Source: Simkania sp.
GTDB lineage: Bacteria > Chlamydiota > Chlamydiia > Chlamydiales > Simkaniaceae
Assembly: GCA_028281425.1 (NCBI GenBank)
Contig: JANQJX010000202.1
Coordinates: 1-11,545, forward strand
Direction: 5' to 3'
Length of the DNA stretch: 11,545 bases
Shown: positions 1 through 7,406 of the stretch, piece by piece
Numbering within the stretch: the stretch's first letter is position 1
Layout of the letters: each line of letters opens with the position of its first letter
The notes under the pieces: generated by a model
Database searches by the model: none
Told to the model about the DNA's origin: nothing
What the model saw: the letters and a program-made list of their open reading frames with translations, nothing else
Program-made: the position numbers and the translations under genes

Positions 1-120
1 GCGTTGGCAACCTCTATGAAGCAGGAACTAGTAGGAAGCAGCGATGCATGCTTAACTCTCCAAAGTGCTGTTAAAGCACTAGGGAATCCTCTTCGTTTAA
101 GGAGAGGAGGATGTCAATAG
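1..120 (+). CDS. tnpB: C-terminal tail of a probable IS200/IS605-family TnpB (OrfB), truncated by window edge
   Basis: The first 39 codons form an open frame ending in TAG at 118-120, with the 5' part outside the window. The peptide contains SMKQE about six residues in and finishes GNPLRLRRGGCQ. A (P/S)MKQE stretch shortly after the last zinc-finger cysteines, then a low-complexity tail, is what I recall of many TnpB/OrfB C-termini. TnpB is the RNA-guided nuclease carried by IS200/IS605 elements. No catalytic residues (RuvC DED, CxxC fingers) can be seen because they would lie upstream, so the assignment rests on the tail alone. The coding strand faces the HNH gene tail-to-tail with 16 bases between stops. 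The DNA holds two hairpins (64-80 and 88-107), which fits the 3' end of such an element. It could instead be the end of an unrelated gene. Confidence 0.5.
   Translation, partial: ALATSMKQELVGSSDACLTLQSAVKALGNPLRLRRGGCQ
64..117 (+). ncRNA. Candidate right end / omega-RNA scaffold of the TnpB element (two tandem hairpins)
   Basis: Two stem-loops lie back to back inside the 3' end of the TnpB tail. The first pairs AGTGCT (64-69) with AGCACT (75-80) around a 5-base loop. The second pairs CCTCTTC (88-94) with GGAGAGG (101-107), one G-T wobble, around a 6-base loop. In IS200/IS605 elements the guide RNA of TnpB comes from exactly this place, overlapping the tnpB 3' end, and a hairpin marks the right end. 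A TCAA at 114-117 resembles the right cleavage tetranucleotide known for IS608. If the element ends there, the guide would start at 118. The structure is seen; the function is inferred. Confidence 0.3.
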
Positions 121-136
121 ATGGATCAGGTGAAAT

Positions 137-712
137 CTAAATGAATGCACCAATCTTCTCAGAAATAGCACTTTCAAAATCGTCTAAAAGAAGATTTTGT
201 GGATTCCACATAGGACCTGTAATCTCATGTATCCCAAAAAACTTATGTCTGTGATGCACATCACATAAGACCCATAAATTATGTTCGTGATGGTCAACCC
301 AATTCCGAATATCCTCTTTAGTCATGGGTTTGCAATACAACTCCTCATTTGGATGACGATATTTAAGATGAAGACGAAGTATATTGTTAAACTTTTCTAC
401 ATCAATTGCATTAGCAAGAGCCCATTCAATAATATGATGATGCGTTTCCATTTGTTTTGCAGCAAATGGGTTGATTTTCGGATTGACTCTTTTTTCTTCA
501 TCATTCAAATCAGAATGTTTCACACCACATATCAAGCAAGGTAAATCTTTTTCAACCACAAGTTTTTTATGAACAGCTCTATACTTTTTAGTTTCATGTC
601 TTTTTTCATGTTCAGGATAAAAAGCTGCTTCTTTTAACCCTCGAAAAGACCCATGAATTTTCACTTGCTTTGCTACTTTTTTAGCATCCATAATTATCTG
701 TTCTGCCATCAT
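137..712 (-). CDS. HNH-type nuclease-like protein (phage-type family)
   Basis: A 191-residue protein with a zinc-binding and HNH-like layout: CLIC (C59, C62) in the middle, the histidine triplet in ETHHHIIEW (H91-H93), then an asparagine (N145) in DHHEHNLWVLC, and C150 with H153/H154 in CDVHHRHKFFG. A Cys pair, the H-N-H order and a second Cys/His cluster are typical of HNH endonucleases, which cut DNA with one metal at a beta-beta-alpha fold. Proteins of this look occur, as far as I recall, as uncharacterised genes in prophages and proteobacterial chromosomes. The N-terminal 55 residues are basic. An AGAGG lies 3 bases before the first ATG and 6 before the second (residue 2). It lies 75 bases downstream of the pseudopilin on the same strand but has no evident link to secretion; with the TnpB tail next to it, it looks like accessory cargo. 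The exact substrate is unknown. Confidence 0.65.
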   Translation of the reverse strand: MMAEQIIMDAKKVAKQVKIHGSFRGLKEAAFYPEHEKRHETKKYRAVHKKLVVEKDLPCLICGVKHSDLNDEEKRVNPKINPFAAKQMETHHHIIEWALANAIDVEKFNNILRLHLKYRHPNEELYCKPMTKEDIRNWVDHHEHNLWVLCDVHHRHKFFGIHEITGPMWNPQNLLLDDFESAISEKIGAFI

Positions 713-763
713 ATACCTCTATCATTAAACGTCCCCCTCGTTTTACCAAAAAAAACCTATTAA

Positions 764-791
764 AATCTAACCTTTTCTTATCAACAATCAA
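764..791 (-). promoter_or_regulatory. Weak sigma70-like promoter candidate for the HNH gene
   Basis: On the minus strand TTGATT (786-791) is followed after 16 bases by TAGATT (764-769), about 50 bases upstream of the HNH start and overlapping the end of the pseudopilin gene. Both boxes match consensus only 4 of 6, and the DNA is AT-rich, so chance is a real possibility. If true, the HNH gene has its own transcript rather than riding on the secretion operon. Confidence 0.2.
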
Positions 792-1459
792 AGCTCATGA
801 TCATCAAGAGAAGAGATTTTTTTGTAAGAAATCTCTCCATTTTCAGAAGGGATTTCAACTAAATAAACCTCTTCATTATGAGTAGAATAGATCATAAGCT
901 TTCCTTTGGGAAAGATAAAACCCAAAGGATTAAAGTCAAATTGTATTTGATCCTTTTCTCTTCCTTCAAAGGTGATTTTTGAAACATGATCAATTGTAAA
1001 AGAGTGATTAAATCCTTTGATTGTATCTCCACTTGCTTCATCGGTTTGCCGTTTGCAAAGGAGTTTATTCTTCTTGTGCTCGATCATAAAATCGACATAT
1101 CCCGAACTGATTGTTGCCATCTTTTGGGTCCAAGCAAGTTCTCTTACCAAATGATTGATTCCTCCCTTAAATTGATAAAATGAGATCATAGGTTGAGCTT
1201 TAATGATCAAAAAGGTGCCAACAAGAGCCAGAAGAGCCAGACAAGTCAATAGTTCAAGAAAGGTAAATGAAAAGCGTTTTAAATGATTTTTTCTCCTCTT
1301 TTTAATGGATCTCCATTTCTCATCAATCAGTTTAAATGAGTGATGCAGGTTTCTCGAAAAAGAGAAGCACTCTTTAAGAGCAGATGATTTTTCAAAAAAC
1401 ACTCGTGTGTCTCTTTTCTCAGAGAGGGCACGCGAAATACGGATCAATCGGTTTCCCAT
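788..1459 (-). CDS. Second type II secretion pseudopilin (GspH/I/J-like) with an unusually long leader
   Basis: A 223-residue protein with the class III signal of type IV pilin-like proteins: FS|FTFLELL, F65 as +1 and the invariant glutamate E69 as +5, then a hydrophobic helix to about residue 85 (CLALLALVGTFLII). Prepilin peptidase would cut before F65, and the product would join the pseudopilus. The rest (about 140 residues) is a soluble domain too divergent to assign to GspH, I or J. The ATG at 1459 lies inside the end of gspG (16-base overlap), suggesting translational coupling. That start gives a 64-residue basic leader, whereas such leaders are usually under about 25 residues. No ATG, GTG or TTG occurs close before the motif; an ATT at residue 52 preceded by GGAG would leave a 13-residue leader. 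The -1 residue is Ser rather than Gly. By position it would correspond to chlamydial CT568 as I recall the order. Confidence 0.7.
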   Translation of the reverse strand: MGNRLIRISRALSEKRDTRVFFEKSSALKECFSFSRNLHHSFKLIDEKWRSIKKRRKNHLKRFSFTFLELLTCLALLALVGTFLIIKAQPMISFYQFKGGINHLVRELAWTQKMATISSGYVDFMIEHKKNKLLCKRQTDEASGDTIKGFNHSFTIDHVSKITFEGREKDQIQFDFNPLGFIFPKGKLMIYSTHNEEVYLVEIPSENGEISYKKISSLDDHEL

Positions 1460-1881
1460 GGATAATCGGTTTTCCTACCCATTTTTTCGCAATAGGCTTC
1501 ATATTTACTAGAGGTCATACGCATTTCGTAAATCCCGTTACCTTTTTTTACTTCAATAATTTTAAAGGTTAAAGGAATTTTCCACCCGTCAGATAAATAC
1601 TCTTTAGGTTTGGTTACAAGACCCGAACCCATAAGAATTTTTTCTGCTTTTTTAGCCAACTCTTCTTTTTTATCTTCAAGAGCTTTTAATTCATCATTTT
1701 CTATATACAAATTGACAATATGATACAGCTTATTAATCCCTTCTTTAGTCTTAAAAGCTCTCCCTTGGTTAAGTCCTCCCTTCATATTATAACCAATCAC
1801 TGATCCAATAATTCCAATAATAACAATGACAATCATGACTTCCATCAATGTCATGGCTCTATTTTTTTTTCTTTTCATCAT
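1444..1881 (-). CDS. gspG: Type II secretion major pseudopilin GspG
   Basis: A 145-residue pseudopilin that builds the shaft of the T2SS pseudopilus in the periplasm. After a short basic leader (KRKKNR) comes A|MTLMEVMIVIV, with E14 at +5 after cleavage and a hydrophobic helix to about residue 30 (IIGIIGSVIGYNM). The length is near the GspG norm (about 140). The C-terminal SDGWKIPLTF sits where GspG proteins carry DPWGNPY. The -1 residue is Ala (A9), not the usual Gly. Two ATGs open the frame: GAGGTG is 10 bases before the first and AAGGA is 4 bases before the second, so the start may be residue 2. It is separated from gspF by 370 bases, unlike the tight packing elsewhere in the operon, and overlaps the next pseudopilin gene by 16 bases. 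Confidence 0.85.
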   Translation of the reverse strand: MMKRKKNRAMTLMEVMIVIVIIGIIGSVIGYNMKGGLNQGRAFKTKEGINKLYHIVNLYIENDELKALEDKKEELAKKAEKILMGSGLVTKPKEYLSDGWKIPLTFKIIEVKKGNGIYEMRMTSSKYEAYCEKMGRKTDYPWETD

Positions 1882-1961
1882 ATCCTTATTTCACCTCTTT
1901 AAAACCATTGTATTTTGACATGAATCTGAATAAATTAGGGAAAAAATGATCACTCGATGAA

Positions 1962-2168
1962 TCAAACAGGAAGAAACAGGGGCCTGCCTTGACCTGAAAA
2001 ATTGTTCGGATCGATTGAGATTTTTTTCGAAAATTGTGAAAGGTACAAATTCACTATACCCTTGAGAGCAAAAGGAGATCCGACTGATGTCAAGCCTAAG
2101 GAGAAAAGAATAAAAAACAGAAAAGTTGATATATTCTTTTGGAAGCTTACAGAGTCGTCCCTACTCCC
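1962..2168 (-). other. Start-less open frame carrying the repeat (possible gene remnant)
   Basis: A frame of 68 codons between a TAG and a TGA on the minus strand, with no ATG. It reads as a hydrophobic stretch (STFLFFILFSLGLTSVG) followed by FSKKISIDPNNFSGQG and ends LFLPV. The SKKIS-x-DPNNFS portion reappears in the same frame in the second repeat copy near 10000. Without a start codon or ribosome site it is not called as a gene. It may be a decayed ORF, or simply an accident of a repeat that is open in several frames. Confidence 0.25.
1985..2036 (+). repeat. Dispersed 52-base repeat, copy 1
   Basis: Matches 9990-10040 at 46 of 52 positions (five mismatches, one 1-base gap), including an identical 19-base core starting CTGAAAAATTGTTCGG at 1994. 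The copies are in direct orientation about 8 kb apart, and both lie outside intact genes. There is no good inverted repeat at its ends, so it is not an obvious MITE. Origin unknown. Confidence 0.75.
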
Positions 2169-2251
2169 CTAGATTGTCACCTATTTCGCGGCACTAGCTT
2201 TTTATCGCACACTTGATTATCGAGGACATCCAGTCACATTTGAATTTTTTT

Positions 2252-3436
2252 TTAATCGAGCATCGATCCCACATCTGTTAGAGGAAGAAGAACAGCTAAA
2301 AGAACAATCGTCACAATCACTCCAAGAAAAAGTAAAAGAGCTGGTTGCAAAAAAGCAGTTAAACGAGAAAGGCTTTGATTGAGATCTTCTTCATAAATCT
2401 CAGAAACATTATGCATCATCTTTGCCATATTCCCCCCTTCTTCAGCAATGCTCATCATCCGAACAACAAGAGGAGGCATGAGTTTTTCTTTTTCTAGCTC
2501 TTTTGAGAGTTTTTTCCCCTCAATGACTTTTCCTTCGACTTTTCTAATCATCTCTTCAAAAATAAAATGATTCATCGAAAAGCGAGAAAGCCTAAGAGCA
2601 TCTAAAAGGGAAATCCCATTTGCAAGAAGAACAGAAAAAACACGACAAAACCGATTCAAGACGATTTCCGTTATAAAGCGTGTTAAAAAAGGCAATTTTA
2701 AAAACATCTTCTGTAAAAGTCGCCTTCCCTTTTTTTGCTTAAAAAACCAGATCAATAATGAGGTTAGAAAAATAAAAGTAGAAAAAATGAGAAGTGCATG
2801 TTCATTGAGACCTTGACTGACCTTTAAAATAAACGAGGTGAAAGGATGAAGAGTATGTCCTTCAAAAAGCTCTGCCATCGAAGGAATTAAAAAGAAAAGA
2901 AGTCCACTCATCACAGCAAGACAAAATCCCCCTAGAAATAGGGGATAAATCATGGCTGTTTTGATCTTTTTTTTCAGGCCTTCTGATCGGAGCTTAAGCT
3001 TTGAAAGCTCTTTAAAACTTTCTGTTAAATGGCCCGATTCTTCTCCTGCTTTCACCATTGAGAGATAGACGGAATCGAAAATGCGAGGATAAATGGCTAA
3101 CGCTTGAGATAAATATTTTCCTTCTTTGATTTGATCAGAAAGATCTAGAAGAAGAAAATTCGCTTTAGTACGCCGGTATTTTTCCTGCATGGTAAGAAGC
3201 GTGTCATATAAAGGAAGCCCTGCTCGCAAAAGAACATACAAGTCATTTGTGATATTGAGTAGAAACGAAGAGGAAAGGATCTTTTTTTTCTGAATTTGCT
3301 TAGAATAGGTAAGCTTTGTGACAAGAATTTTTTGGCTGCGTAAGTGCTCTTTAGCAAGCTCTAAAGAGTCGGCATTAAGCATCCCAATGATTTTTTTGCC
3401 TCGATGATCGACTGCTATATACTGAAAAAGTGGCAT
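2252..3436 (-). CDS. gspF: Type II secretion inner-membrane platform protein GspF
   Basis: A 394-residue polytopic protein, close to the usual 400-405 for GspF, the platform that couples GspE to pseudopilus growth. Two T2SSF domains are visible. The first has RAGLPLYDTL (71-80) and KAGEESGHL (129-137); the second has ANGISLLDAL (272-281) and SIAEEGGNM (329-337), the paired (A/E)GE-type signatures of the family. Predicted membrane helices lie at about 162-186, 213-232 and 365-388. The start begins MPLFQYIAVD, a standard GspF opening, with AAGGG a few bases before the ATG. It follows the gspE stop by 6 bases, so the two are surely co-transcribed. By chlamydial order this corresponds to CT570 as I recall. 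Nothing looks broken. Confidence 0.93.
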   Translation of the reverse strand: MPLFQYIAVDHRGKKIIGMLNADSLELAKEHLRSQKILVTKLTYSKQIQKKKILSSSFLLNITNDLYVLLRAGLPLYDTLLTMQEKYRRTKANFLLLDLSDQIKEGKYLSQALAIYPRIFDSVYLSMVKAGEESGHLTESFKELSKLKLRSEGLKKKIKTAMIYPLFLGGFCLAVMSGLLFFLIPSMAELFEGHTLHPFTSFILKVSQGLNEHALLIFSTFIFLTSLLIWFFKQKKGRRLLQKMFLKLPFLTRFITEIVLNRFCRVFSVLLANGISLLDALRLSRFSMNHFIFEEMIRKVEGKVIEGKKLSKELEKEKLMPPLVVRMMSIAEEGGNMAKMMHNVSEIYEEDLNQSLSRLTAFLQPALLLFLGVIVTIVLLAVLLPLTDVGSMLD

Positions 3437-3442
3437 TTTCCC

Positions 3443-5029
3443 TTATCCATAAAGCTCAACTTGTCTTGTCACCCTGAGCACTTCAGCAGTTGTTGTCAAC
3501 CCCTCCAATACTAAAGAGGCTCCGTGCATACGCAAAGTTCCCATTCCTTTTTCCATGGCTATTTTTCGTAAAAGAGTTGCATCAGCACTCATTAAAAGTT
3601 GATTTTTAATGGGTTGTGAAACAGGCATCAACTCATAAATTCCAAGACGTCCTCGGTATCCCGATCCAAAACAACTTTTACACCCTTCTCCTTTAAACGC
3701 CTCTTTTTTTAAAAAACTGGCATCAAAACCAAGGGAAGTCATCTCTTCTTGACTTGGTGTGTACGGTTTTTTACAATCATCACAAATACGTCGCACAAGA
3801 CGTTGTGCTAAAACGGCTAAGACCGACGAAGAAAGCAAGTAGGACTCAATACCCATATCGACAAGTCGCGTCAAAGCAGATGGAGCGTCATTCGTGTGAA
3901 GCGTGCTTAAAACAAGATGACCAGTAAGAGAGGATTGAATGGCAATTTCTGCTGTTTCTCTATCTCGGATTTCCCCAATCATAATGACATCGGGATCTTG
4001 TCTCAAAATATGCCTAAGCCCTTTTGCAAAAGAAAGTCCAATTTTGGGATTCACTCCAATTTGAGCAATATTTGAAAGCTTATATTCAACAGGATCCTCA
4101 ATCGTCATAATATTGACTTCTTCTGATTCGATTTCGTAGAGCCCACTGTAGAGGGTTGTCGTTTTTCCACTTCCAGTAGGTCCAGTCACAAGGATAATCC
4201 CTTGACTTTGTTGAAGAAAATTTCGAAAACCTTTTAAAATTTTTTGATGCATTCCGATCTTATCAAGACCAAGTGCAATATTACTTTTATCCAAAATACG
4301 TAGAACAATTCTCTCCCCATTGACTAAGGGAAGCGTACTCACTCGAAAGTCTATTTCCCTTCGCCCCATTTGGAGTTTGATTCTTCCATCTTGTGGTAAA
4401 CGCATCTCAGCAATATCCATTTTTGCCATCACTTTGAGACGTGTCATGAGTTGTTTTTGCATCATAGCAGGAGGGCAACGGCGCAATTGTAAAACTCCAT
4501 CGATTCGATAACGCAAAATCGTTTTATCCTCAAAAGGTTCAAAATGAATATCAGAGGCTCCTTGTTGAATGGCTTCAGCAATGATCATATTAAGCAGTCG
4601 AATCACAGGAGAGTTATCTTCTAAATTTAAAAGATCCTCACTTTCTTTTGACCCCTCTTCATGTAAGATGCTTTCTTCTCGACTGAGTTCTTCAATAAGA
4701 TCATAAGCTTCATTTTCTCCTTGATGGTAACAAATTTCAATGGCCTTTTCTATCTGAGATTGAGGACAAAAAAGCTCTTTCACTTCCATTTTTGTCATGC
4801 ATCGAACTTCTTCAAGAACTTCAAGATCATAAGGACGAGAAATTGCAACAAGCAGCTTTTCTCCTTGTTCTTCCAAAGGAAGAACAAGCTTTTGTTTGAC
4901 AAAATTGTAAGGAAGCTTACGCACTTTCCCTTTGATAAAAGAAAAGGATGAAAGATCAAAAACAGTTTCAAGACCAAACTGTTTTGCTAAAAGCACATCT
5001 TTATCTTGCACATCTTTTAAATCAACCAT
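3443..5029 (-). CDS. gspE: Type II secretion ATPase GspE
   Basis: Cytoplasmic hexameric AAA-type secretion ATPase that drives pseudopilus assembly. Numbering from a TTG at 5041, the motifs are: N-terminal GspE domain (about 30-105), Walker A GPTGSGKT (287-294), Asp box TIEDPVEY (313-320), Walker B DVIMIGEIRD (351-360), His box STLHTNDA (379-386), and the zinc-binding tetracysteine C420/C423 and C454/C457 that marks GspE over PilT. All catalytic residues are present and the length of about 530 is normal. I place the start at the ATG at 5029, which has GGGA 6 bases upstream and overlaps the gspD stop by 8 bases. The upstream TTG (5041) would add four residues and has weaker support. It corresponds to CT571 in remembered order. 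Confidence 0.95.
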   Translation of the reverse strand: MVDLKDVQDKDVLLAKQFGLETVFDLSSFSFIKGKVRKLPYNFVKQKLVLPLEEQGEKLLVAISRPYDLEVLEEVRCMTKMEVKELFCPQSQIEKAIEICYHQGENEAYDLIEELSREESILHEEGSKESEDLLNLEDNSPVIRLLNMIIAEAIQQGASDIHFEPFEDKTILRYRIDGVLQLRRCPPAMMQKQLMTRLKVMAKMDIAEMRLPQDGRIKLQMGRREIDFRVSTLPLVNGERIVLRILDKSNIALGLDKIGMHQKILKGFRNFLQQSQGIILVTGPTGSGKTTTLYSGLYEIESEEVNIMTIEDPVEYKLSNIAQIGVNPKIGLSFAKGLRHILRQDPDVIMIGEIRDRETAEIAIQSSLTGHLVLSTLHTNDAPSALTRLVDMGIESYLLSSSVLAVLAQRLVRRICDDCKKPYTPSQEEMTSLGFDASFLKKEAFKGEGCKSCFGSGYRGRLGIYELMPVSQPIKNQLLMSADATLLRKIAMEKGMGTLRMHGASLVLEGLTTTAEVLRVTRQVELYG

Positions 5030-7397
5030 CAACTGTCCCAAATAAAAGTTTTAAGCTATTATCAAAAAGCCTGCTTTTTTGTCTCTTTTTGGCTTTTTCT
5101 GCCCTTTCGAGAAATTCGGGGAGATCCCCAGGCCGTTTAAGAAGCTCATTGCAGCGTATTTTTTCTAAATTTCCTTTCGCATCAAAAATGATTGTAGGTG
5201 TAATAAAAATAAACATCTCTGTTTTTTCATCTGTCATGCGAGATTCCCCAAAAAATTTTCCAACACCTCGGATTTCCCCCAGAAAAGGAATTTTGCTACG
5301 ACTATCTTCTGCCGATTTTTGTCTTAGCCCCCCTAAAATTACTGTTTCTCCATCCGCAATACGCACCTGGTTTTCAATATGGCGTTTAAAAACCTCAGGG
5401 CGGTCATTTTTAAGAGTGGTCCTTTTAATGGTATCAAACTGAATATTTGTTTCCAGGGTAACAAAATGCAAATCTTCATCGGGAAATTCGGGTTCATGGA
5501 CAGTTGGAGTGATAACCATGACCGTTCCATAATCTGCTCTAGAATAAGAATCCTTAAAAACAGTTCCTGCATTACTATCAACAGGAGAAGCTCCATTTGT
5601 AATAGAAATCTCATCGACAAGAGCAATTTGAGCAGGTGTTTGGTTTAACGTTGTGACAGTTGGAGCAGCATTGACACGTACATCTTCTTGTGACATTAAA
5701 AAATTGTAAGCAATATCAAATGCTGGCCAAAACTTCCCCGATTTTTTTCTTGAAATAAAAAAATCGACAATCCCTCGACGTAACGCACCAGGTTGAGTCA
5801 TATAACTCAATCCTGTTTCATGAGAATTAGAAGCTGCCGAAGCAAGTTTTAATAAATTCAATCCAAAATTATTTTCATTTCGAATTCGTTTTTCAAATAA
5901 AAGAACCTCAATTTTAACCATTTTTTTAGGAACATCAAGCTTTCTTAAAAGCTCTTTAATCTTGGGCAGACTATCTCTTCTTATCACCATCATGATTGTT
6001 CCTGTTTTAGGAAATGGAATAAAATTTGTTGTATAAGATTTTTCTTTTTGTGCTTCAATTGTTGCTGCAACAGCAGGTAGAGGCGTTATAACAGGAGAAT
6101 AAGGAGGAGGACCATATGTTGGAGGAGAAAGTCGAGGAGTTATAGCCTCCTCTCTTGCTCGCACAGGAGGAAGAGGATTCTCTTTGGGTTTGGGTTCTTC
6201 TCCCCGAATCCCTGAATAGATTAATGAAGCATAAACTTTTTCGAGAACTTCTGCTACTTCAGTTGGATTGCTATGGCGACACGTATAAGTAAAAATGGTC
6301 ATTTCCATAGGATCTTCGATTTGTTTTTGCGTTTTTTCAATCAAACGTTCTGCACTTTCCACCATATCTTTGGGCCCGATTAAGATAATGGAAGCTTCAT
6401 TTTTAAGAGGTAAAACCACAAGTTCATCTCCTTCCCCCTTCATGAGTCCTATACGCGATCTTTCCTTGTAATTTCCAAAAAAAGCTTTCAAAATTTTTTC
6501 CATTTCTAAAGGGGAAATTCGACTCATGGGCAAAATGCGAATGATTTTTTGGTTTTCTTTTTCCCAAACGGCGTCATAAAGAGTTAAAAGTTTTTTAACC
6601 TCTTCTTTTGAAGTAATAAGAGCAATTTTATAGCCCACTTGATAAACATAAGTCATCTTAGGGTCTCTAAAGCGTTCAAAAAATCGGCTCACTCCTTTAA
6701 GTCGCTCAGGAGGAGGAGTAAAAATGTATACAATACGACACCGAGGAGGCAGTTTCACCAAATCCTCTCTCTTATTGAGAATTTGATCAACCGCAATTAA
6801 GTCTTGCTTTAAAATGTAGAGTTGACGAGCATAAGGATTGAGTTTTTTAATGCCAATTCCATTATGAGAAAGCACAAGCTCGAGAAGTTCATTCCATGAT
6901 TCCCGAGGAATGGGAATGGAAGAATGCATATGAATTTTCATGGACAAAATTTCTGGAGGTACAACATAGAGATAATCTGCTGACCCATATTCCATAATAA
7001 GTTGGGACAATGTGGTCTCCTCTTGATCCCACAAACTATACCCTTCACCTTCTTTTTTAGTCTCTTCAACAGCTAAGTCACGCCACTTTGCTTCAAGATC
7101 ACTCATCTCACCACGGATCTGATTCACTTCTTTTAAAAGTTCCTGAAATTCTTTTTCATCAGCTTTTTGCTGATAACAGTCTCTGACAAGTTTATATTTT
7201 TCTTCTAATTGAACTCGGAGTTTTTTGAGTTTTAAATTCAAAACATTTAAAAAAGGTCCTAATTCCGTCTCATCTTTTTTTAGACGAAGCATGGATTCTT
7301 TTTCCTCAATTGTTTCGGCAAAAAGAAACTTAAAAGATAAAAAACAAAAGGTCAATGTCACAAGAAAAAGTTGGGTCTGTTTGAATTTTTTAAACAT
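5022..7397 (-). CDS. gspD: Type II secretion outer-membrane secretin GspD
   Basis: A 791-residue secretin forming the outer-membrane exit channel. A signal peptide covers about residues 1-27 (hydrophobic LFLVTLTFCFLSFKFLF, cleavage after FA); there is no lipobox. Residues about 30-110 are highly charged and heptad-like (predicted coiled coil), absent from typical GspD. An N0-like domain follows (about 125-195), then N1-type modules (about 283-358 and 364-490), the last interrupted by a proline-rich linker (401-440). The secretin core spans about 495-740, with the signature VRIADGETVILGGLRQK (678-694) and IPFLGEIRGVGKFFG (703-717). A basic tail follows, perhaps the pilotin-binding part. The ATG comes 9 bases after the stop of the upstream 449-residue protein and has no strong ribosome site, hinting at coupling. 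Corresponds to CT572 as I recall. Confidence 0.95.
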   Translation of the reverse strand: MFKKFKQTQLFLVTLTFCFLSFKFLFAETIEEKESMLRLKKDETELGPFLNVLNLKLKKLRVQLEEKYKLVRDCYQQKADEKEFQELLKEVNQIRGEMSDLEAKWRDLAVEETKKEGEGYSLWDQEETTLSQLIMEYGSADYLYVVPPEILSMKIHMHSSIPIPRESWNELLELVLSHNGIGIKKLNPYARQLYILKQDLIAVDQILNKREDLVKLPPRCRIVYIFTPPPERLKGVSRFFERFRDPKMTYVYQVGYKIALITSKEEVKKLLTLYDAVWEKENQKIIRILPMSRISPLEMEKILKAFFGNYKERSRIGLMKGEGDELVVLPLKNEASIILIGPKDMVESAERLIEKTQKQIEDPMEMTIFTYTCRHSNPTEVAEVLEKVYASLIYSGIRGEEPKPKENPLPPVRAREEAITPRLSPPTYGPPPYSPVITPLPAVAATIEAQKEKSYTTNFIPFPKTGTIMMVIRRDSLPKIKELLRKLDVPKKMVKIEVLLFEKRIRNENNFGLNLLKLASAASNSHETGLSYMTQPGALRRGIVDFFISRKKSGKFWPAFDIAYNFLMSQEDVRVNAAPTVTTLNQTPAQIALVDEISITNGASPVDSNAGTVFKDSYSRADYGTVMVITPTVHEPEFPDEDLHFVTLETNIQFDTIKRTTLKNDRPEVFKRHIENQVRIADGETVILGGLRQKSAEDSRSKIPFLGEIRGVGKFFGESRMTDEKTEMFIFITPTIIFDAKGNLEKIRCNELLKRPGDLPEFLERAEKAKKRQKSRLFDNSLKLLFGTVDG

Positions 7398-7406
7398 TTT
7401 TATCTT

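Larger units (their letters stand above)
1882..2251. other. 370-base spacer splitting the secretion operon between gspF and gspG
   Basis: This stretch has no gene with a convincing start. It holds one copy of the 52-base repeat (1985-2036) and a start-less open frame on the minus strand (1962-2168). A run of nine T, A9 on the transcribed side, follows the gspF stop. Close to gspG the minus strand has a TACAAT that could serve as a -10 box but no good -35. The neighbouring genes are separated by fewer than 10 bases or overlap, so the spacer looks inserted or decayed. Confidence 0.5.

Noticed and set aside
281..544. Plus-strand frame opposite the HNH gene
   Set aside because: The minus-strand frame has ordered Cys/His/Asn motifs; the plus frame is a low-complexity shadow.
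713..787. Terminator after the second pseudopilin
   Set aside because: There is a T-run on the minus strand but no stem of useful length before it.
1985..2036. Repeat as a hairpin-forming MITE or terminator
   Set aside because: The imperfect AATTGTTCG/CGAAAATT pairing is not preserved in the second copy, so no structure is supported.
4948..5442. A 164-codon plus-strand frame
   Set aside because: It lies wholly opposite gspD and the start of gspE, whose motifs are unmistakable, and its translation has no domain-like features.
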